Positions 53,908-63,525 are shown, counted from the first letter of the stretch. The stretch is DNA of 64,000 nt from Streptomyces antnestii (GCF_004005495.1 NZ_RZYA01000014.1:124001-188000), one strand, 5' to 3'. Numbers and translations: made by a program. Notes: generated from the sequence alone by a model not told the origin.

Positions 53908-55530
53908 ATGGACGACGATGTGGAGGGCCGTGACCGCGCCGCGCGCGACATTGCCGCGGACGGCTTCGACCGCAGGCGGTTCCTCGGGGTGACGGCGGCA
54001 GGGGCCTTCTCGCTCGCTGCCTACGGGGTGACCGGCTGCGACTCCTCGACGGGCGTGCGTCCTGGCGCCGAGCCCGGCCGCACCGAATCCGAGCCGTCGG
54101 CCGCCAGGGAGAGGCGCCGAACCGGAAGCCCTGACTGGCGTATCCGGTCCGAGGGTCCGCCCGATGCGATCGAGGGCTACGCCGACAAGGTGAGCGTTCT
54201 GCCGGGTGAGGCGTTCGGGCTGTATGTCTCGACCACCGCGCCCGGCTTCCGCGCCTCGGCGTATCGGATCGGCTGGTACGGCGGTGCCCAGGCCCGGCTC
54301 GTCTGGAGATCCGGCCGGGTGGCGGGCCGACACCAGCACCGGCCGCGACTGAAAAGCGGCACCCGGACCGTACAGGCCGACTGGGAACGCACAACGGCGG
54401 TGCCCACCGGCGGCTGGCCGGAAGGCGCGTATCTGCTGCGGTTGGACGCGGAGAGCGGACACCAGCGGTACGTGCCGATGATCGTCCGCTCCGCGAGCGC
54501 CTCGGGCAAGACCCTGCTGGTGCATGCCGTGGCGACCTGGCAGGCGTACAACCGGTGGGGCGACTACAGCCTCTACGAGGGGAAGGACGGAGGCTACGGG
54601 AGTCGTTCGCTGGCCGTCTCTTTCGACCGGCCGTACGACAAGAACGGCGCGGAGAAGTTCATGGTCTACGAGCGGGCCGCGGTGGTTCTCGCGGAGCGGC
54701 TCGGCATTCCCCTGGCGTACACCACGGGTGTGGACATCCACCGCGCCCCGTCGGTGCTGCGGGGCGCCACCACTGTGGTCTCGCTCGGCCACGACGAGTA
54801 CTGGACTCCGGAGCAGCGGCGGTACGTCACCCGGGCGCGCGACGCGGGGACCAACCTGGTCTTTCTGGGCGCCAACACCTGCTTCCGGCGGGTCAGGCTG
54901 GAGCCGCTGGAGACCGGTTCCGTCCGCACAGTTGTCTGCTACAAATCCGACTACAAAGACGATCCGTACCTCGTGAACCACCCCACCATGCCGACCAACG
55001 ACTTCAGGTCGCCGCCCGCGGCCCAGCCGGAATCCTCCCTGACCGGAGTTCTGTACGAGGGCTATCCGACGGACGCTCCGTACGTCGTCCACGGCACGGA
55101 CCACTGGATCTTCGCGGGGACAGGGGTGAAGAGGAGGGACTCCTTCGACCACCTCGTCGGGGTGGAGTACGACCGCGTCATGCCACAGACGCCCGCGCCC
55201 GGGCCGATGGAGATCGTCGCCCACTCCCCGCTGGTCTGCAAGGGCCGGAGCAGCCACTCCGACTCCGCGTACTACACCGTGCCGAGCGGCGCGGGCGTCT
55301 TCGCCACGGGGACGATGCGGTGGGTGGAGGCCCTCATGGCCGGAACGAGGGAGAACGGCGGCAACCACGGCATGGACGCACGTACCGGCGCCTTCGTCAC
55401 CCGTGCGACCGAGAACGTGCTCCGCGCCTTCGCGGCCGGCCCCGCCGCGAAACGCATGCCGCCGGCGCGCGACAACGTACGCAGCGTCTACGGGCATAAC
55501 GGGCATACAACAGAGAAAACCGATCGGTAG
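53908..55530 (+). CDS. DmfA2-like (N,N-dimethylformamidase beta-subunit family) Tat lipoprotein
   Basis: A 540-residue protein. The signal FDRRRFLGVTAAGAFSLAAY ends VTGC, so it looks Tat-exported and lipid-anchored. The body (about 85-520) resembles the large-subunit domain of N,N-dimethylformamidase: RIGWYGGAQARLVWRS, TWQAYNRWGDYSLYEG, VSLGHDEYWTPEQRRYV and NLVFLGANTCFRRV. True DMFase is cytoplasmic and needs a small alpha subunit, which is not encoded here, so the substrate is open. ATG 53908 has GGGAGAGAG upstream. Confidence 0.8.
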   Translation: MDDDVEGRDRAARDIAADGFDRRRFLGVTAAGAFSLAAYGVTGCDSSTGVRPGAEPGRTESEPSAARERRRTGSPDWRIRSEGPPDAIEGYADKVSVLPGEAFGLYVSTTAPGFRASAYRIGWYGGAQARLVWRSGRVAGRHQHRPRLKSGTRTVQADWERTTAVPTGGWPEGAYLLRLDAESGHQRYVPMIVRSASASGKTLLVHAVATWQAYNRWGDYSLYEGKDGGYGSRSLAVSFDRPYDKNGAEKFMVYERAAVVLAERLGIPLAYTTGVDIHRAPSVLRGATTVVSLGHDEYWTPEQRRYVTRARDAGTNLVFLGANTCFRRVRLEPLETGSVRTVVCYKSDYKDDPYLVNHPTMPTNDFRSPPAAQPESSLTGVLYEGYPTDAPYVVHGTDHWIFAGTGVKRRDSFDHLVGVEYDRVMPQTPAPGPMEIVAHSPLVCKGRSSHSDSAYYTVPSGAGVFATGTMRWVEALMAGTRENGGNHGMDARTGAFVTRATENVLRAFAAGPAAKRMPPARDNVRSVYGHNGHTTEKTDR

Positions 55531-55665
55531 GAGGACCTGGGCGAGGGGGCTTCCCGGTTGCTCCGGCCGACTGGGTGAGGCCGGGTTCCAGCGTGGCGAT
55601 GAGTCTGCGGGCTCCCGCGGGTCTGACTCTTGACGGAGACAGAACCCACCCTTCGGGAGGAAGTC

Positions 55666-56310
55666 ATGGGACTCGTCCACATCGAGATGTTCGCGACCCT
55701 CGACCTTGTAGGGCAGGCGCCCGGCGGCCCCGAAGAGGACCCGTCGGGGTTCCCGTTCGGCGGCTGGCAGGCGCCCCTGCTCGACGAGGTCACCGGGGCA
55801 GAGATTCTTGCCGCGTACGAAGGCACGGACGCGCTCCTGCTCGGACGGCGGACGTACGACATCTTCGCGGCCTACTGGCCTCACCAGAAAGGTGGCGAGG
55901 ACAACGAGATCGCCACGCTCTTCAACCGCGTCCCGAAGTACGTCGCCTCGCGCGGCAGGCCCGACCTGTCATGGGACGGGTCCAGCCAGCTCGGCCCGAA
56001 CCTGGCCGACGCGGTGTGCGAGATCCGTGAACGGCACGAGAACATCAAGGTCGTCGGGAGCCTGAACCTCGTCCAGACCCTCCTGAGCGAGAAGCTCTTC
56101 GACCGTCTTGACCTGTGGGTGCACCCGATCGTGCTCGGCGTCGGGAAAAAGGTGTTCGACGACGGCGCGGTGCCCACCAACGTCAGGCTCCTCGAACCCC
56201 CGGCGACCTCTCCGAACGGCATCGTGTACCTGCGCTACGGGCTCGCCGACGGCACGCCCGCCACGGGGGACATGAGCGCACCCGACCGCGGCATGGCAAG
56301 CGGCGACTGA
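55666..56310 (+). CDS. RibD C-terminal/dihydrofolate-reductase-like protein
   Basis: A 214-residue member of the DHFR-like RibD_C family: GLVHIEMFATLDLVGQAPGG, DALLLGRRTYDIFAAYWPHQ, IKVVGSLNLVQTLLSEKLFD and LWVHPIVLGVGKKVF. These NAD(P)-binding proteins are mostly uncharacterised reductases. GGGAGGAAG precedes ATG 55666. A single gene with no clear partner. Confidence 0.88.
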   Translation: MGLVHIEMFATLDLVGQAPGGPEEDPSGFPFGGWQAPLLDEVTGAEILAAYEGTDALLLGRRTYDIFAAYWPHQKGGEDNEIATLFNRVPKYVASRGRPDLSWDGSSQLGPNLADAVCEIRERHENIKVVGSLNLVQTLLSEKLFDRLDLWVHPIVLGVGKKVFDDGAVPTNVRLLEPPATSPNGIVYLRYGLADGTPATGDMSAPDRGMASGD

Positions 56311-56616
56311 AGCCGGCGGGGGCCGCGCGGCCACCGCCACCCCGACGCCGCGCCCGCAGAGGATGACGACACGTTGCGCCGGGGTGCCGGGCGGGCAGTC
56401 AGTCAAAGCCACCAGTGGCAGAGGGCTTGCAGCCACCCCCGGCATTCCTGGGTGGGGCAACGGCACGAAGGGCTGACCCGGTCTGAATCCTGCGGCGAGA
56501 CTGGCACCGGCACGCGGTGGCCGGGCGGACAGGTCCTGCATTCATCTTCACGGAGAAGGGGCACGGGACCGTCGGCCGGCACCGGTTTTCTCGGCGCCGA
56601 CTTACCCAACCTCGCC
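56311..56616. other. Intergenic region between convergent reductase and TetR genes
   Basis: About 306 nt; I see no gene, strong hairpin or repeat that I can name. Confidence 0.4.
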
Positions 56617-57213
56617 TCAGGCGCCGAGTTCCGCCAGATGCTGGACCAGCATGTCCCGCGCCTGCTGCGGACTCAGCCGCGCCGGCCGGGCCAGCAGCTG
56701 CACGACCATCCCGTCCAGCAGGGCGTGCAGCCGCGCTGTTTCCGCCGCACGGGTGCGTCCTGCGCCGAGCGCCCCGAGCTCCTCCAATGCGGCCACGGCG
56801 CTCTCCACCGCGCCACGGATCAGCTCGTCGACCTCGCCACGGCGCTGCGCGGCCGACGCGTCGCGGTGGGCGAGCACCACCAATGCAAACCAGGCTTCGG
56901 ATTCCAGTCGGCGCTCGTCGTCCAGCGGCAGCAACTGCTCCAGGTGGGCCTGTACCAGCTGTGGCGACCGTGAGTCCGCGGCGGCGTCGGCCTGGCCGAT
57001 CCGCTGCCGCACGGACTCCACCACGAAGTCGATGGCGAACAGCACCATCTCGGTCTTGTTCGGGAAGTAGTGCCGCAGGGCTCCGGCCGACCAATCGGAT
57101 TCCTCGGCCACCGAGCGGACGGACACCGCGTCGAAGCCGTCGCGCAACGCGACGCGCCACAAGGCGACAGCCAGCTCTGCGCGACGCCCTTCGTGATCTA
57201 CGACCTTTGGCAC
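56617..57213 (-). CDS. TetR-family regulator
   Basis: A 198-residue TetR protein. The HTH (about residues 8-52) reads AELAVALWRVALRDGFDAVS, VRSVAEESDWSAGALRHYFP and NKTEMV. The ligand domain follows. GTG 57213 gives the family-like start VPKVVDHEGRR; GTG 57231 is an alternative. It is divergent from a small membrane protein, with a palindrome between them, a common repressor-target layout. Confidence 0.88.
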   Translation of the reverse strand: MPKVVDHEGRRAELAVALWRVALRDGFDAVSVRSVAEESDWSAGALRHYFPNKTEMVLFAIDFVVESVRQRIGQADAAADSRSPQLVQAHLEQLLPLDDERRLESEAWFALVVLAHRDASAAQRRGEVDELIRGAVESAVAALEELGALGAGRTRAAETARLHALLDGMVVQLLARPARLSPQQARDMLVQHLAELGA

Positions 57214-57227
57214 CAAGCCATTATCAC

Positions 57228-57237
57228 ACACGCGTGT
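57228..57237. promoter_or_regulatory. Candidate TetR operator ACACGCGTGT
   Basis: A perfect 10-bp palindrome in the divergent gap, close to the regulator start. Confidence 0.5.
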
Positions 57238-57280
57238 TACATTGTTTCTAGTACGGCTGTGTCAAAAAAGGAGGCCGATC

Positions 57281-57478
57281 ATGACCAGCATTCGCTGGGC
57301 TCCATGGTGGATCTACGTCGTCGTCATCGCCGGACTCAACGTCGCTCGCCAAGTCCTCTTTCCACCCTCACAGGTGGGCACCGCGGTCACCGTCGGCCTG
57401 TTCTTCGTGGTGCTGGCGATCGGCTTCGCTGTCGGCACGGCCCTGCACGCGCTCCTCGCGCCCCGCAGCCGCGAATAG
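57281..57478 (+). CDS. Small two-helix membrane protein
   Basis: A 65-residue protein with two hydrophobic segments (about residues 8-24, WWIYVVVIAGLNVA; and 35-58, AVTVGLFFVVLAIGFAVGTA). AAGGAGG precedes ATG 57281. It is likely the target of the divergent TetR gene; function unknown. Confidence 0.7.
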   Translation: MTSIRWAPWWIYVVVIAGLNVARQVLFPPSQVGTAVTVGLFFVVLAIGFAVGTALHALLAPRSRE

Positions 57479-57589
57479 CGGCGGCCGGTACGGCCGATAC
57501 GCCCCGGGCAGCGGCCCCTTCGGCTCCTGGGATGTGGGCTTCACCCGGGGTGCGGACCTGACGGCGGAGAACGAACGCATCGGCGGCCC

Positions 57590-58699
57590 TCAGTCTGTGT
57601 CCGTCGCTGCAAGGACCGCGATCCGGCGGCGGTCGGGCGAGAGGGCGGCTATGCCGTAGTCGTAGATCTCGTTGTGGAACCAGTCCGCATCAGCCTCGAA
57701 CTGGAACCATGTGCTCTGCCGGGCCTGGCGTTCCACCTGCTGCGCGTTCGCGTCCGGCGGGGCGCTACTCAGTCCCGCCATCGACTTCCATGCCGACAGC
57801 CGGCCGAACGCGCCGTGAGCTCCCGAGCTGTACATGCCGCCCTTTGACGCGGTGGCGAAGAGCAGGCTCCAGATCTCCTCCACCGGGCGGCGAGCGATCT
57901 CGAAGCGATCTGTGGGACCGAGCCCGTCGACACAGCGCATGGGCAGGGTCGGCAGCAGAGCAGGCACACGGTTGGGCGTGATGGCTTCGTCCAGCACGAA
58001 GACCCACGCACCGCAAGCACCCCAGCCACCCGCCTCCACGGCGGCGGTAATGGTCTCGTGCACCTCCAGGGTCGCGACGTCGCAAAGCCCGGACCGCACT
58101 GCGGTACGTGGTGTCGGCGGGTCCATGCGGCCCTCGGCCGGCAGCTCGGTATCCATCTCGCTGGAAGCGCCGCGTATCGAGCGGCTCGGAAAGTCGACGT
58201 GGGCCTCAAGGTCACTGAGGTGCGCCGGCAGCCAGGCCAGGGCATGCCAACTCGGCTGCACGAGCGGCCAAGAACGCAGTTGCGGGAACGCGTCAAGGTC
58301 CACGCCGCGGAGCACCAACTCGTGGAAGAGACAGCCTCGCAGCTCGTCCAGCCGATCCCGCTCGCTGCGCTCGAAGAGGGTGGTTGCCAGGTCAGCGACG
58401 TGCTGATGCTCCGCCAGGAGCGAGGCGACAAGCTGCGGCCGGGCGCCGGGCCCCGCAGGTCGCTTTTCGTCGAGGAGTTGGAGCAGCTGCACCACGCTGT
58501 CGCGACCAGGGGTCAGGGCGAGCACGCGCACCACATGTCCCAGATGGCGCTCGTAGTTCCGTATCTGTTCGACAGCGGTCGCATGCAGGTCGGCCAACTG
58601 TGCCCCCAGCTCGCGCACGTAGAGAGTGTCGCCCTGCGCGGCGCGCTCTTCGGCCTGGCCCCATACGAGATCGCCGAGATCGTCCCTGGCTTCCTTCAC
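57590..58699 (-). CDS. Uncharacterised protein, DUF6183-like
   Basis: A 369-residue soluble protein. The N-terminal half is helical (VEQIRNYERHLGHVVRVLAL, LLAEHQHVADLATTLFERSE). The C-terminal half has WSLLFATASKGGMYSSGAHG, AFGRLSAWKSMAGLS and DWFHNEIYDYGIAALSPDRR, which I associate loosely with Streptomyces DUF6183 proteins. No enzymatic motif is visible. It stands alone, convergent with the small membrane protein gene. Confidence 0.65.
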   Translation of the reverse strand: MKEARDDLGDLVWGQAEERAAQGDTLYVRELGAQLADLHATAVEQIRNYERHLGHVVRVLALTPGRDSVVQLLQLLDEKRPAGPGARPQLVASLLAEHQHVADLATTLFERSERDRLDELRGCLFHELVLRGVDLDAFPQLRSWPLVQPSWHALAWLPAHLSDLEAHVDFPSRSIRGASSEMDTELPAEGRMDPPTPRTAVRSGLCDVATLEVHETITAAVEAGGWGACGAWVFVLDEAITPNRVPALLPTLPMRCVDGLGPTDRFEIARRPVEEIWSLLFATASKGGMYSSGAHGAFGRLSAWKSMAGLSSAPPDANAQQVERQARQSTWFQFEADADWFHNEIYDYGIAALSPDRRRIAVLAATDTD

Positions 58700-59087
58700 G
58701 GTCTGTCAGCCTATGCCCCGCGGACACCCCAGCGGCCTACGTTGTCCGGAACTGGTCCCTCGCCTACCTGCGCAAACGCACAGCCCGCCCAAGAAAGTAC
58801 CGCCCCCGGGGCGGGGCCCGGGGGTCGCATGGGGTCGCGGCCCCGTCATCTGGACGGAGTGGCGCGCCTCGCGTGTGGAGCGTCAAGCCACGACCCCGGC
58901 TCGACCCGGGCCTTCACCCGGAACGCTCAAGACATACACAGTTTATGTGTGAATTAATGCCCACTGCACGTAACGGGCATGTCGCCGAATGGCAACAGGC
59001 TCTACCGCGCCCCCTTGACCTGCGCTTACAACGTGGTTCGCGATTGAGGGTGGGGCGTGCTGGCCTGGCGAGTCATCGAGTGGGTGG
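58700..59087. other. Intergenic region with a short AT-rich inverted repeat
   Basis: About 390 nt with no gene. ACACA-GTTTA-TGTGT at 58936-58950 is a small AT-rich hairpin. The right part may be the terminus of the adjoining transposase remnant. Confidence 0.4.
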
Positions 59088-59402
59088 TCACCTCTCGGCG
59101 GCGCGGTCGGAGACCAGGCCAGCGATGGCCGAGTGAGTCTCGTCGTAGTAATCGCGGCGTCCCATCCAGCGTTGCAGGGGGCGCCACTGCTTGTGCTCGG
59201 CGTTGCCGTGCACGACGCCGATCCGCTCCGAGGACTGCTGGCGCCGGGCCTCCTCCCAGACGGACAATTCCTCGGGGGTGGCGTCCTTGCCCGGTTTCTT
59301 CGGGGGCGCCTCGACCTGGTAGGGGAAGTCTCTGGCCAGGCCCAGATAGCCGGCGTCGACCCTGTCGGTCCGCGCGGCATGGGCAGTCACCGTGACCGCA
59401 TG
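59088..59402 (-). pseudogene. C-terminal fragment of an IS5-like transposase
   Basis: About 100 residues, AGYLGLARDFPYQVEAPPKK through HKQWRPLQRWMGRRDYYDET and AIAGLVSDRAAER, match the end of a DDE transposase with the late Glu region. The upstream two-thirds are missing; frame extension to 59513 is not family-like. Confidence 0.65.
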
Positions 59403-59597
59403 ACGACTGACGCCACCCTGATGGGGCTCGTTGAAAATCCTCACCCGTTGCTCAGGGATGGGACAGACCTGCTCGCCCGGATTCCCCACCTGCAGGACGC
59501 TGAGCTGCGGCACAACGGCGGCTCTCCCGACTCGCTCCCGTCAGCCAGGCGATTTTCCGCGTGACGGGCCGGACCGCCAGGCGGTAGAACCCGACGT

Positions 59598-60158
59598 GTG
59601 ACTGTCTTCTACTGCGCCAAGTGCGGGACCGCGCTCACCGGGGAACTGGTGGCCCTGCCCACAGTCCCGGACGTCGACGACCCCGACGACGGCCGGGACA
59701 AGAAGACCGGGCGGGCCCGCTCCACCGTCCCGCGCGGGCACTACGCCATCGACCCCGACCCGTGGGGCGCGCCCTTCGTCCCCGCCGCCGCACTCCGCCA
59801 GCACGCCCGCAGTTCGGGACGCGAGCTGCTGCGGCCCGACACCGGGGCCACCGTCTCCGCGGGCAAGCGCCACAGCGTCGTCATCCACCCAGACGATGTC
59901 CTGCCCCGCCTCGCCCCCTTCACGTGTGGGGACAACTGGACCGGGTGCTGCGGTTCCACCGGGGCGCATGGCCCCAACCTGGCCTGCGCCTGCGGCTCAC
60001 GCCTGGCCACCTGGGCCGCCGATTGCCTGGGCCCCAACGAACTCCACCTCGACCCCGTCCGCGTCATGCCTGGCACCAGGGCGGAGCCACCGAGGACGCT
60101 TTTGATAGCGAGGAACGGGCCTGACCGTTCCAGGCAAGAGGCTCAGGCCCAACGGTGA
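59598..60158 (+). CDS. Hypothetical protein with an N-terminal zinc ribbon
   Basis: A 186-residue protein starting MTVFYCAKCGTALTGELVAL; C6 and C9 form a zinc-ribbon knuckle. Later cysteines lie in FTCGDNWTGCCGSTG and LACACGSRLATW. The centre contains an HYAIDPDPWGAPFVP stretch seen in actinobacterial orphans. The final ~25 basic residues look unlike the rest and may reflect a lost original stop. Function unknown. Confidence 0.6.
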   Translation: MTVFYCAKCGTALTGELVALPTVPDVDDPDDGRDKKTGRARSTVPRGHYAIDPDPWGAPFVPAAALRQHARSSGRELLRPDTGATVSAGKRHSVVIHPDDVLPRLAPFTCGDNWTGCCGSTGAHGPNLACACGSRLATWAADCLGPNELHLDPVRVMPGTRAEPPRTLLIARNGPDRSRQEAQAQR

Positions 60159-60381
60159 CAGGTCAACGAAATGAGGAACGAAGAGCAAGCCTGGGGATTT
60201 TCAAGGCTCTGACCGAACTTCCGTGAAGTCCGGTTCGCCCAGCCCTAGCCAAAGCAGACCCGGGGTTGGATCACCGGTGCGCCTATCCGGGCCATGTCCG
60301 GGCGCCCCCCGAGTCAGAGATGCCCGGTGGGGGTAGTTCATTTCGCGCAAGGTGACCTTGGGATCCATGAGGAGATCAGCT

Positions 60382-60666
60382 ATGTACGCAGTAATTCGGC
60401 GTTACGAAGGAGTGACTGACTCCGCCGAGGCAGGACGCCGAGTGGACGAGGGGTTCGTTCCTCTACTCCGCCGAGTCCCCGGTTTCGTGGCCTACTACTG
60501 GGTGGACGCCGGGGACGGAGTGATGGTCTCTACCAGTGTCTTTGAAGACCAATCCGGGGCCGAAGAGTCGATCAACCGGGCGGCGGACTTCGTACGGGAT
60601 AGCCTCTCGTCGCTGCTCCCCAACCGTCCTCAGGTCACGGCTGGCCCGGTTGTCGCTGCTGGGTAG
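60382..60666 (+). CDS. Small ABM/dimeric alpha-beta barrel-like protein
   Basis: A 94-residue protein: YAVIRRYEGVTDSAEAGRRV, VPGFVAYYWVDAGDGVMVST and DQSGAEESINRAADFVRDSL. This matches short stress-related or monooxygenase-like dimeric barrels. GGAG at 60371 precedes ATG 60382; the frame from 60352 is an unneeded extension. Function unknown. Confidence 0.68.
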   Translation: MYAVIRRYEGVTDSAEAGRRVDEGFVPLLRRVPGFVAYYWVDAGDGVMVSTSVFEDQSGAEESINRAADFVRDSLSSLLPNRPQVTAGPVVAAG

Positions 60667-60789
60667 CGACCTGCGAAGTGGGCCGCTGGATCCCCACTAC
60701 CTCCACTCCGACGTCCTGGCGCTTCACGGAACTCCGGCCAGAGCCATTTTCAAGAATCGCCATCAACCCCACCCGCGAACCTCGCATCG

Positions 60790-61206
60790 ATGCCCAGGGC
60801 CGAGTTCGCCTTCCCCGGCCCGCTGCGCGACCAGCTCGTCGCAGCGATGCTCAACGGTTCCAAGACTTCCACCACAGGACTCCTTGTCGACTACGAGCAT
60901 GAAGGGGAGCCCCTGCCGAAAGTCGGGAGCCATTCGGTGGTCATCGACTCGGATGACCGTCCGGTCGCGGTCATCGAGGTCACCTACGTGCGTGTCGTCC
61001 CGCTGGCGCAGGTGGATCTCGCTCACGTGGTGGACGAGGGGGAGGGGGACACCAGCGTGGCCGAGTGGCGGGCGGGCCACGAGCGGTCCTGGCACAGCGA
61101 GGAGATGCGCGCGGGGTTGGAGGACCCCGAATTCGCCGTGGACGACACGACGCTGGCGGTTCTGGAACGCTTCCGCCTCATCACCGATCTTCACCCTGTC
61201 GATTGA
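60790..61206 (+). CDS. ASCH-domain protein
   Basis: A 138-residue ASCH-superfamily protein: PLRDQLVAAMLNGSKTSTTG, VGSHSVVIDSDDRPVAVIEV, VVDEGEGDTSVAEWRAGHER and a C-terminal FRLITDL strand. ASCH proteins have a PUA-like fold and may bind RNA or modified nucleosides. It is a solitary gene to the left of the RiPP operon and reads toward it. Confidence 0.85.
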   Translation: MPRAEFAFPGPLRDQLVAAMLNGSKTSTTGLLVDYEHEGEPLPKVGSHSVVIDSDDRPVAVIEVTYVRVVPLAQVDLAHVVDEGEGDTSVAEWRAGHERSWHSEEMRAGLEDPEFAVDDTTLAVLERFRLITDLHPVD

Positions 61207-61339
61207 CCATCCGCCTATCGCTCACCACGTCGTTAACGCAAGGGCGACGGAAGGTTCCCCTATTGGGTACGTGATCAACATCTCTCGACCGAAGCAGCAG
61301 TTGCGCGGATCGCTGCGGGTGTTCGCCGGGCGAACGACA

Positions 61340-61366
61340 CCGCCCCGGCCCATGACGCGGGGGCGG
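61340..61366. terminator. Terminator for the leftward RiPP operon
   Basis: CCGCCCC (61340-61346) pairs with GGGGCGG (61360-61366), 12 nt beyond the methyltransferase stop. A second hairpin, GTTCGC-CGG-GCGAAC, is at 61321-61335. Confidence 0.65.
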
Positions 61367-61378
61367 CGCGGGCGCGAG

Positions 61379-62563
61379 TCACGCGACCGGCAGCCGCCAA
61401 CTCGGGCCGTCCTCGGCGTCGTCGAGCCACACCCGCTGTCGGTCCGGCTCGACGCTTACCCCGAATTCGGTCGCGTGCGGCGACCCCGCCGCCTGCCACA
61501 GCGCGAGGGACTGCTCGACCTCGGCCCACAGCGACACCGGGCCACCCTCGCGGACCGACCAGCCGTCGCCGTCCTCGGTCAGCACGGCGAACGATCCGTT
61601 GGCCGCGTCGAGGACGTACGCCCGCATGCGGCCGCCGTCGCCCGGCATGAAAAAGCTGCGGGCGTTCGGAATGGCGAGCTGTGCAACGAACCCGCTGTCA
61701 GGCATGTGCAGCGTCTCGGGCCCGACCTCGGTTTCGCGGGTCTTGCCGTCGTCGTCGCCGGGCAGCATGCCGAGGTTGGCCGGCGCCTGCTGCTGCCGCG
61801 CCATCATGAACCCGGGCTCGGCCGCGATGAACTGCCCGACTGCGTGCTCGTCGTCCTGAACCTCAAGGCGTACGAGCCCGAGGGAGCGCAGCCACCCACG
61901 CAGGGTGGCCACGACGAGCCCGCCCGGGGTCGTCTCGCGCAGCCACGCCCACGGGATGCCGCGCACGCCCATGGTCGCGATCGTCCGCGCGGCCGGGGTG
62001 CGCAGCCCGGCGCCGGCGAGGCCGTTCCCGACGACGAGGCCCGGGGAGTAGCCGCAGTAGTTGAGGGCGACCCGGGCCCGGGCGGCGACGCCGCGGTCGG
62101 TCTCGACCGAGGTGCCCCGGTGATCGCCGAAGCGGTGGCACATGAGGGCGGTCGAGTAGCCGGTGCCCGTGCCGTACTCGGTCACGGTCGTCTCGTCGTC
62201 GCCGTCGAGGGCGTCGAGCATCTGCACGACGAGCGAGGGCAGTGTCGAGGAGGACGTCGGGTCGCCCCCGTCGAGCGGCTGCGGGTCCGACCAGTCGACG
62301 TCTTGCCCGTCGAACTGCGTGATCAGCGTGCGGTCGCTGTAGACCCGGCGCAGCCATTCCTCGGTGCCGACGAGCTCGCGCGTGATGGGCACGTACCGCG
62401 TGACGCCGGTCGGCGAGTCCGTGGGCACGTAGAACTTCGTGGTGAACAGGTGTCGGGGCACTGTCTCGGCGGCGGCCCGCCAGTCGGCCGGCAGCTTGCC
62501 CTCGGCGGCGAGCTGCTCGGCAAACCGGTGGCGCAGCTCGTTCGCGAGAACGGGTTCGGTCAT
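61379..62563 (-). CDS. tgmC: Graspetide-associated PIMT-like methyltransferase
   Basis: A 394-residue methyltransferase of the ATP-grasp peptide-maturase type. Motif I is TVTEYGTGTGYSTALMCHRF (about 125-145), preceded by SSTLPSLVVQMLDALDGDDE as in protein L-isoaspartyl methyltransferases. An N-terminal ~100-residue extension and a long C-terminal region (about 250-394) go beyond ordinary PIMT (about 220). In characterised graspetides such enzymes methylate an Asp of the crosslinked peptide, which then closes to an aspartimide. ATG 62563 overlaps the ligase stop (ATGA), so all three genes are coupled. Confidence 0.87.
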   Translation of the reverse strand: MTEPVLANELRHRFAEQLAAEGKLPADWRAAAETVPRHLFTTKFYVPTDSPTGVTRYVPITRELVGTEEWLRRVYSDRTLITQFDGQDVDWSDPQPLDGGDPTSSSTLPSLVVQMLDALDGDDETTVTEYGTGTGYSTALMCHRFGDHRGTSVETDRGVAARARVALNYCGYSPGLVVGNGLAGAGLRTPAARTIATMGVRGIPWAWLRETTPGGLVVATLRGWLRSLGLVRLEVQDDEHAVGQFIAAEPGFMMARQQQAPANLGMLPGDDDGKTRETEVGPETLHMPDSGFVAQLAIPNARSFFMPGDGGRMRAYVLDAANGSFAVLTEDGDGWSVREGGPVSLWAEVEQSLALWQAAGSPHATEFGVSVEPDRQRVWLDDAEDGPSWRLPVA

Positions 62564-63525
62564 GAGTGGTTGCCTCGTTCCAGGAGATCGGCGAGCGCGG
62601 CAGTCATGGGCAGCCCGGTCGGGGGCTCCATCCATGCCCACTGTCCCGAAGGGTTGCACTCGATGAACGTCCACGTGCCGTCGTCGGACAGAGTGAAGTC
62701 GAACGAGCCGAAGACGAGCCCGAAGTGCCGCAGGTACGCGAACAGTGCGCGCTCGACGTCGGCCGGCGCGGCGACCGGGGTGTACGTGTGGGTGGTGTAG
62801 TCAGTGCGCCAGTCGAGCAGCCCCGAGTCGATCCGTACGGCGAACACCTGCTCGCCGATCACGGTCACGCGGACGTCGGCGACCTTGTCGACACGGGCCT
62901 GCAACAGGTGCATGGTCCCGGCGACACCGTCGTCGATCTCGTCCTCGGTGACCTCGTCGACGCGTACGGTCTGCGCCTGCCCGTCGACGAGGTACAGCGG
63001 GGTCGCAAGCGGCTTGTAGATCACGGCCCCGTGTTCCTTGACGAACGCGCGGGCGTCGTCGGGCCGGTTCGTGATCAGGGTCGGCGGCAGAACGAACCCG
63101 GCCTCGGCCGCGGCGGCGAGCCCGGCCGGCTTGTACTCGGCGTCGCCGATGCGGTGTGGGTGGTTCACGTACAGGCAGTCGGGCAGCGACACGAGCACGC
63201 CGCCGAGCCCGTACCGGGCCTGCGCTGCGGCAAAGCGCGCGTCCTGGTCGTCGAGGTGAGGGAAAGCGAACCCGGACGGGCGCCGGTAGTACAGCGCCCG
63301 CACGCCGTCGAGCTGGGAGACGCGGGTTGGGGTCGCGAGACTGCCCCGCCACTGTGTCGTGCCGCCGCCGATGTGGGCGGAGCACGTCAGGGTGGCGGGG
63401 AAGTGACCGGAGTCGAACCGCACGACCGGGACGCCCCGGCCGTGCAGCTCGGCAATCACAAAGTCGGCCGTCGGGTCGTCATCGTTCGTGACGACCGCGA
63501 CCGGACGCGCATCAGCGTGTGTCAC
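62560..63525 (-). CDS. tgmB: ATP-grasp ribosomal peptide maturase
   Basis: A 321-residue ATP-grasp ligase of the graspetide family. The N-terminal domain reads PVAVVTNDDDPTADFVIAEL; the YRRPSGFAFP segment is typical. The central region has GAVIYKPLATPLYLVDGQA (nucleotide-binding Lys), VRVTVIGEQVFAVRI, and the C-terminal FDFTLSDDGTWTFIECNPSG supplies Mg/ATP ligands (Glu, Asn). It forms ester or amide links between Ser/Thr/Lys and Asp/Glu side chains. GTG 63525 overlaps the precursor stop (GTGA). Confidence 0.9.
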   Translation of the reverse strand: MTHADARPVAVVTNDDDPTADFVIAELHGRGVPVVRFDSGHFPATLTCSAHIGGGTTQWRGSLATPTRVSQLDGVRALYYRRPSGFAFPHLDDQDARFAAAQARYGLGGVLVSLPDCLYVNHPHRIGDAEYKPAGLAAAAEAGFVLPPTLITNRPDDARAFVKEHGAVIYKPLATPLYLVDGQAQTVRVDEVTEDEIDDGVAGTMHLLQARVDKVADVRVTVIGEQVFAVRIDSGLLDWRTDYTTHTYTPVAAPADVERALFAYLRHFGLVFGSFDFTLSDDGTWTFIECNPSGQWAWMEPPTGLPMTAALADLLERGNHS

